The notes under the pieces were generated by a model that saw only the letters and a program-made list of their open reading frames with translations, had not been told where the DNA came from and made no database searches. A stretch of DNA of 6,919 bases from contig JAMDEM010000073.1 in NCBI GenBank assembly GCA_023486985.1, positions 1 through 6,919 on the forward strand, in the 5' to 3' direction. Below, in pieces: positions 5,779 to 6,919 of this stretch. Made by a program: the position numbers and the translations under genes. The DNA comes from Bacillota bacterium. GTDB lineage: Bacteria; Vulcanimicrobiota; JAMDEM01. Position 1 is the first letter of the stretch, and every line of letters begins with the position of its first letter.

Positions 5779-6558
5779 TTAATGAATCGGGAAGAGCCAG
5801 GCTGACAGCAGAAAATTGCTGATGAATATTAAAATAATTGAATACACAACAGAACCTGTTGTTGCCTGTCCCACTCCCGCGGCTCCACCCGTAGTATTAA
5901 GTCCCTGAAAACAACTGACCAGGGCAATCTCGGCTGCAAATACAATAGATTTGTCCAGTCCTCTCCAGAGGTCGGAAAGAATCACCGTATTCTTTATTGA
6001 ATTCAGAAATATATGCGGCTCAATTCCTGCCAGGAAATAAGCTACAATGCCTCCGCCTGTAGTGCCGGCAAGATTGGCAAACATTGTAAGCATCGGAATC
6101 ATTACTATACATGCAAGAAACCTGGGAACCACAAGATATCTCACAGGATTGGTTGCAAGAGCCATAAGGGCGTCAATCTGTTCGGTCACTTTCATTGAAC
6201 CGAGCTCTGCCGTAATAGCGGAACCTGCCCTCCCTGCAACCACGATAGCGGTAAGCATGGGCCCGAATTCCCTTATCATGGCTATCGCAACTCCGCCTCC
6301 AACATATCTTCCAACTCCAAACTTTACCGCCTGCTTTGCCAGCTCAAGGGAAAGAACTGCACCGGCAAAAGCTGTCGTGACAACCACAATAAGAATAGAA
6401 TTCACGCCGAGAATAGCCATCTGCTCAACAGTAAGCCGGGGTCTGATGGAACCTCTTCCTATCCACCCAAGAGTCTCAAGAAACAGAAAAACAAGACCCC
6501 CGATGTATTCAAAGAGCCTTATAACGGAAAGTCCGAAATCCTCGATGATTATTAACAT
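5779..6558 (-). CDS. mlaE: Mla-type phospholipid ABC transporter permease MlaE
   Basis: The 259-residue length and sequence are typical of the MlaE/YrbE family. It has an N-terminal amphipathic segment, then about five or six hydrophobic segments (roughly 49-72, 92-112, 141-176, 203-217, 234-256). The family hallmark REFGPMLTAIVVAGR (96-110) continues into AGSAITAELGSMKVTEQIDAL (111-131), which contains the coupling region contacted by the ATPase, and TTGGAAGVGQATTGSVV (222-238) follows near the C-terminus. The protein sits in the inner membrane as a dimer with MlaF and receives or delivers glycerophospholipid through the MlaD ring. The start is ATG at 6558; there is no convincing Shine-Dalgarno sequence upstream. 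It is the first gene of the minus-strand cluster, and the sequence upstream of it runs the opposite way into a transposase remnant. Confidence 0.95.
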   Translation of the reverse strand: MLIIIEDFGLSVIRLFEYIGGLVFLFLETLGWIGRGSIRPRLTVEQMAILGVNSILIVVVTTAFAGAVLSLELAKQAVKFGVGRYVGGGVAIAMIREFGPMLTAIVVAGRAGSAITAELGSMKVTEQIDALMALATNPVRYLVVPRFLACIVMIPMLTMFANLAGTTGGGIVAYFLAGIEPHIFLNSIKNTVILSDLWRGLDKSIVFAAEIALVSCFQGLNTTGGAAGVGQATTGSVVYSIILIFISNFLLSAWLFPIH

Positions 6559-6606
6559 AGAAACGTGTATTTCTTTATATATTACAGATTTTCCTGCATA
6601 GGAAAT

Positions 6607-6635
6607 ATTATATAGAAGGACAATATTTTACTCCA
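6607..6635 (-). promoter_or_regulatory. Weak candidate promoter of the mla cluster
   Basis: A perfect TATAAT lies on the minus strand at 6612-6607, with TGGAGT (6635-6630, 3 of 6 matches to TTGACA) 17 bases upstream. It would give a leader of about 42 bases before mlaE. The region is AT-rich, so a chance -10 match is quite possible. If real, its -35 side touches the plus-strand ribosome-site-like sequence at 6637-6644. Confidence 0.25.
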
Positions 6636-6636
6636 T

Positions 6637-6644
6637 AAAGGAGG
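6637..6644 (+). promoter_or_regulatory. Orphan strong ribosome binding site before ATG 6651
   Basis: The plus strand reads AAAGGAGG, six bases, then ATG at 6651. The reading frame opened there is only 34 codons (MSDVNSGHQLLMPQ..., stop within 6753-6755) and is not in frame with the transposase fragment just downstream. It may be the leftover start of the gene that was deleted or frame-shifted. Confidence 0.5.
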
Positions 6645-6667
6645 CATATTATGTCTGATGTCAATAG

Positions 6668-6919
6668 TGGACACCAATTACTCATGCCGCAATCCTCAAT
6701 ACACTTCAGCAGAAGCTTCCGCAAGATGAGAACCAGCAGCTTCAAATGGAACTGAAACTTCTGGACGCAGTAGATTGCCAGATTAAAGAAGCAGAGCAAA
6801 TTATAGCAAGAGAAACAGTCAAAGACGAAAAAGCACGATTGGTAATGAGCCTGCCCGGAGTAAGCCATACAGTGGCTGCGGCTATAGTGAGTGCCATAGG
6901 ACCGATTGAACGTTTTTCA
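6668..6919 (+). pseudogene. IS110-family transposase fragment, 5'-truncated and running off the window
   Basis: The plus-strand frame is open from just after a TAG at 6665 to the window end. After a helical, Gln/Glu-rich stretch (QLQMELKLLDAVDCQIKEAE) comes RLVMSLPGVSHTVAAAIVSA followed by IGPIERFS. This matches the helix-hairpin-helix opening of the C-terminal transposase domain of the IS110/IS1111 family (usual form: L-x-S/T-I-PG-x-G-x-x-T-A, then I-G-x-x-x-RF). The N-terminal DEDD catalytic domain expected upstream is absent; only 109 bases separate this frame from mlaE. The first in-frame ATG is at 6746. The copy therefore cannot be an intact element at its left side; the right side is beyond the window. 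The family uses a bridge RNA from its non-coding end, and there is too little flank here to identify one. Confidence 0.72.

Noticed and set aside
6047..6601. Plus-strand 184-residue ORF opposite mlaE
   Set aside because: It is an antisense shadow of the MlaE permease. Its Thr/Ala/Pro-rich composition mirrors permease codons and no domain is visible.
6590..6605. Small hairpin TTTCC-TGCATA-GGAAA upstream of mlaE
   Set aside because: A five-base AT-rich stem with a six-base loop is expected by chance in this AT-rich spacer, and no operator family is recognisable.
6608..6868. Minus-strand 86-residue ORF at the right end
   Set aside because: It lies antisense to the IS110-like frame. Its Cys/Phe/Leu-rich sequence is what the reverse of a Lys/Glu/Gln-rich coding stretch gives, and it matches nothing I know.
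1..6919. tRNA, rRNA, riboswitch or CRISPR array
   Set aside because: No cloverleaf, conserved rRNA segment, known riboswitch core or regularly spaced direct repeat was seen; nearly all of the sequence is accounted for by coding regions.

Overview
The window is a tightly packed, almost entirely minus-strand block from a bacterium. It very probably has two membranes, because it encodes a complete MlaE-MlaF-MlaD phospholipid-transport set whose MlaD ends in a beta-strand-rich domain closing on a terminal Phe. Base composition is moderate. Several genes start at TTG or GTG behind good AAGGAGG-type ribosome sites. The mix of a Hanks-type kinase, a GGDEF-like protein and this form of Mla suggests an uncultivated diderm lineage or a diderm Firmicute-like lineage. 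I cannot name the phylum from the sequence alone.

Layout in direction of transcription (right to left): mlaE permease (6558-5779), mlaF ATPase (5772-5014, coupled to mlaE), a 165-base spacer filled by a large imperfect palindrome (4870-5002), mlaD (4848-3421), a cytosolic Ser/Thr kinase (3408-2587), an unrecognised small ORF that overlaps the kinase end in another frame (2662-2213), a protein with two degenerate GGDEF domains (2185-1109), a promoter-like site, and the first 350 codons of an NADPH-dependent glutamate synthase / NfnL-type flavoprotein (1050 to the left edge). At the right edge, on the plus strand, lies a 5'-truncated IS110-family transposase fragment (6668-6919).

MlaE and MlaF should form the inner-membrane ABC transporter. 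MlaD would carry lipid through its MCE ring, a long helical stretch and a C-terminal barrel-like domain, which could reach the outer membrane without separate partners. The kinase and the GGDEF protein follow mlaD with gaps of 12 and 27 bases, so lipid transport may share a transcript with a phosphorylation module and a nucleotide-sensing module. The GltA-like gene has its own promoter-like sequence and is probably an independent unit.

The observations most worth a second look are the self-contained transenvelope MlaD, a perfect 20-bp inverted repeat inside mlaD whose inversion would create an immediate stop before the barrel, the kinase/small-ORF frame conflict, the inactive tandem GGDEF protein that keeps an RxxD inhibitory-site motif, and the multi-hairpin element between mlaF and mlaD.
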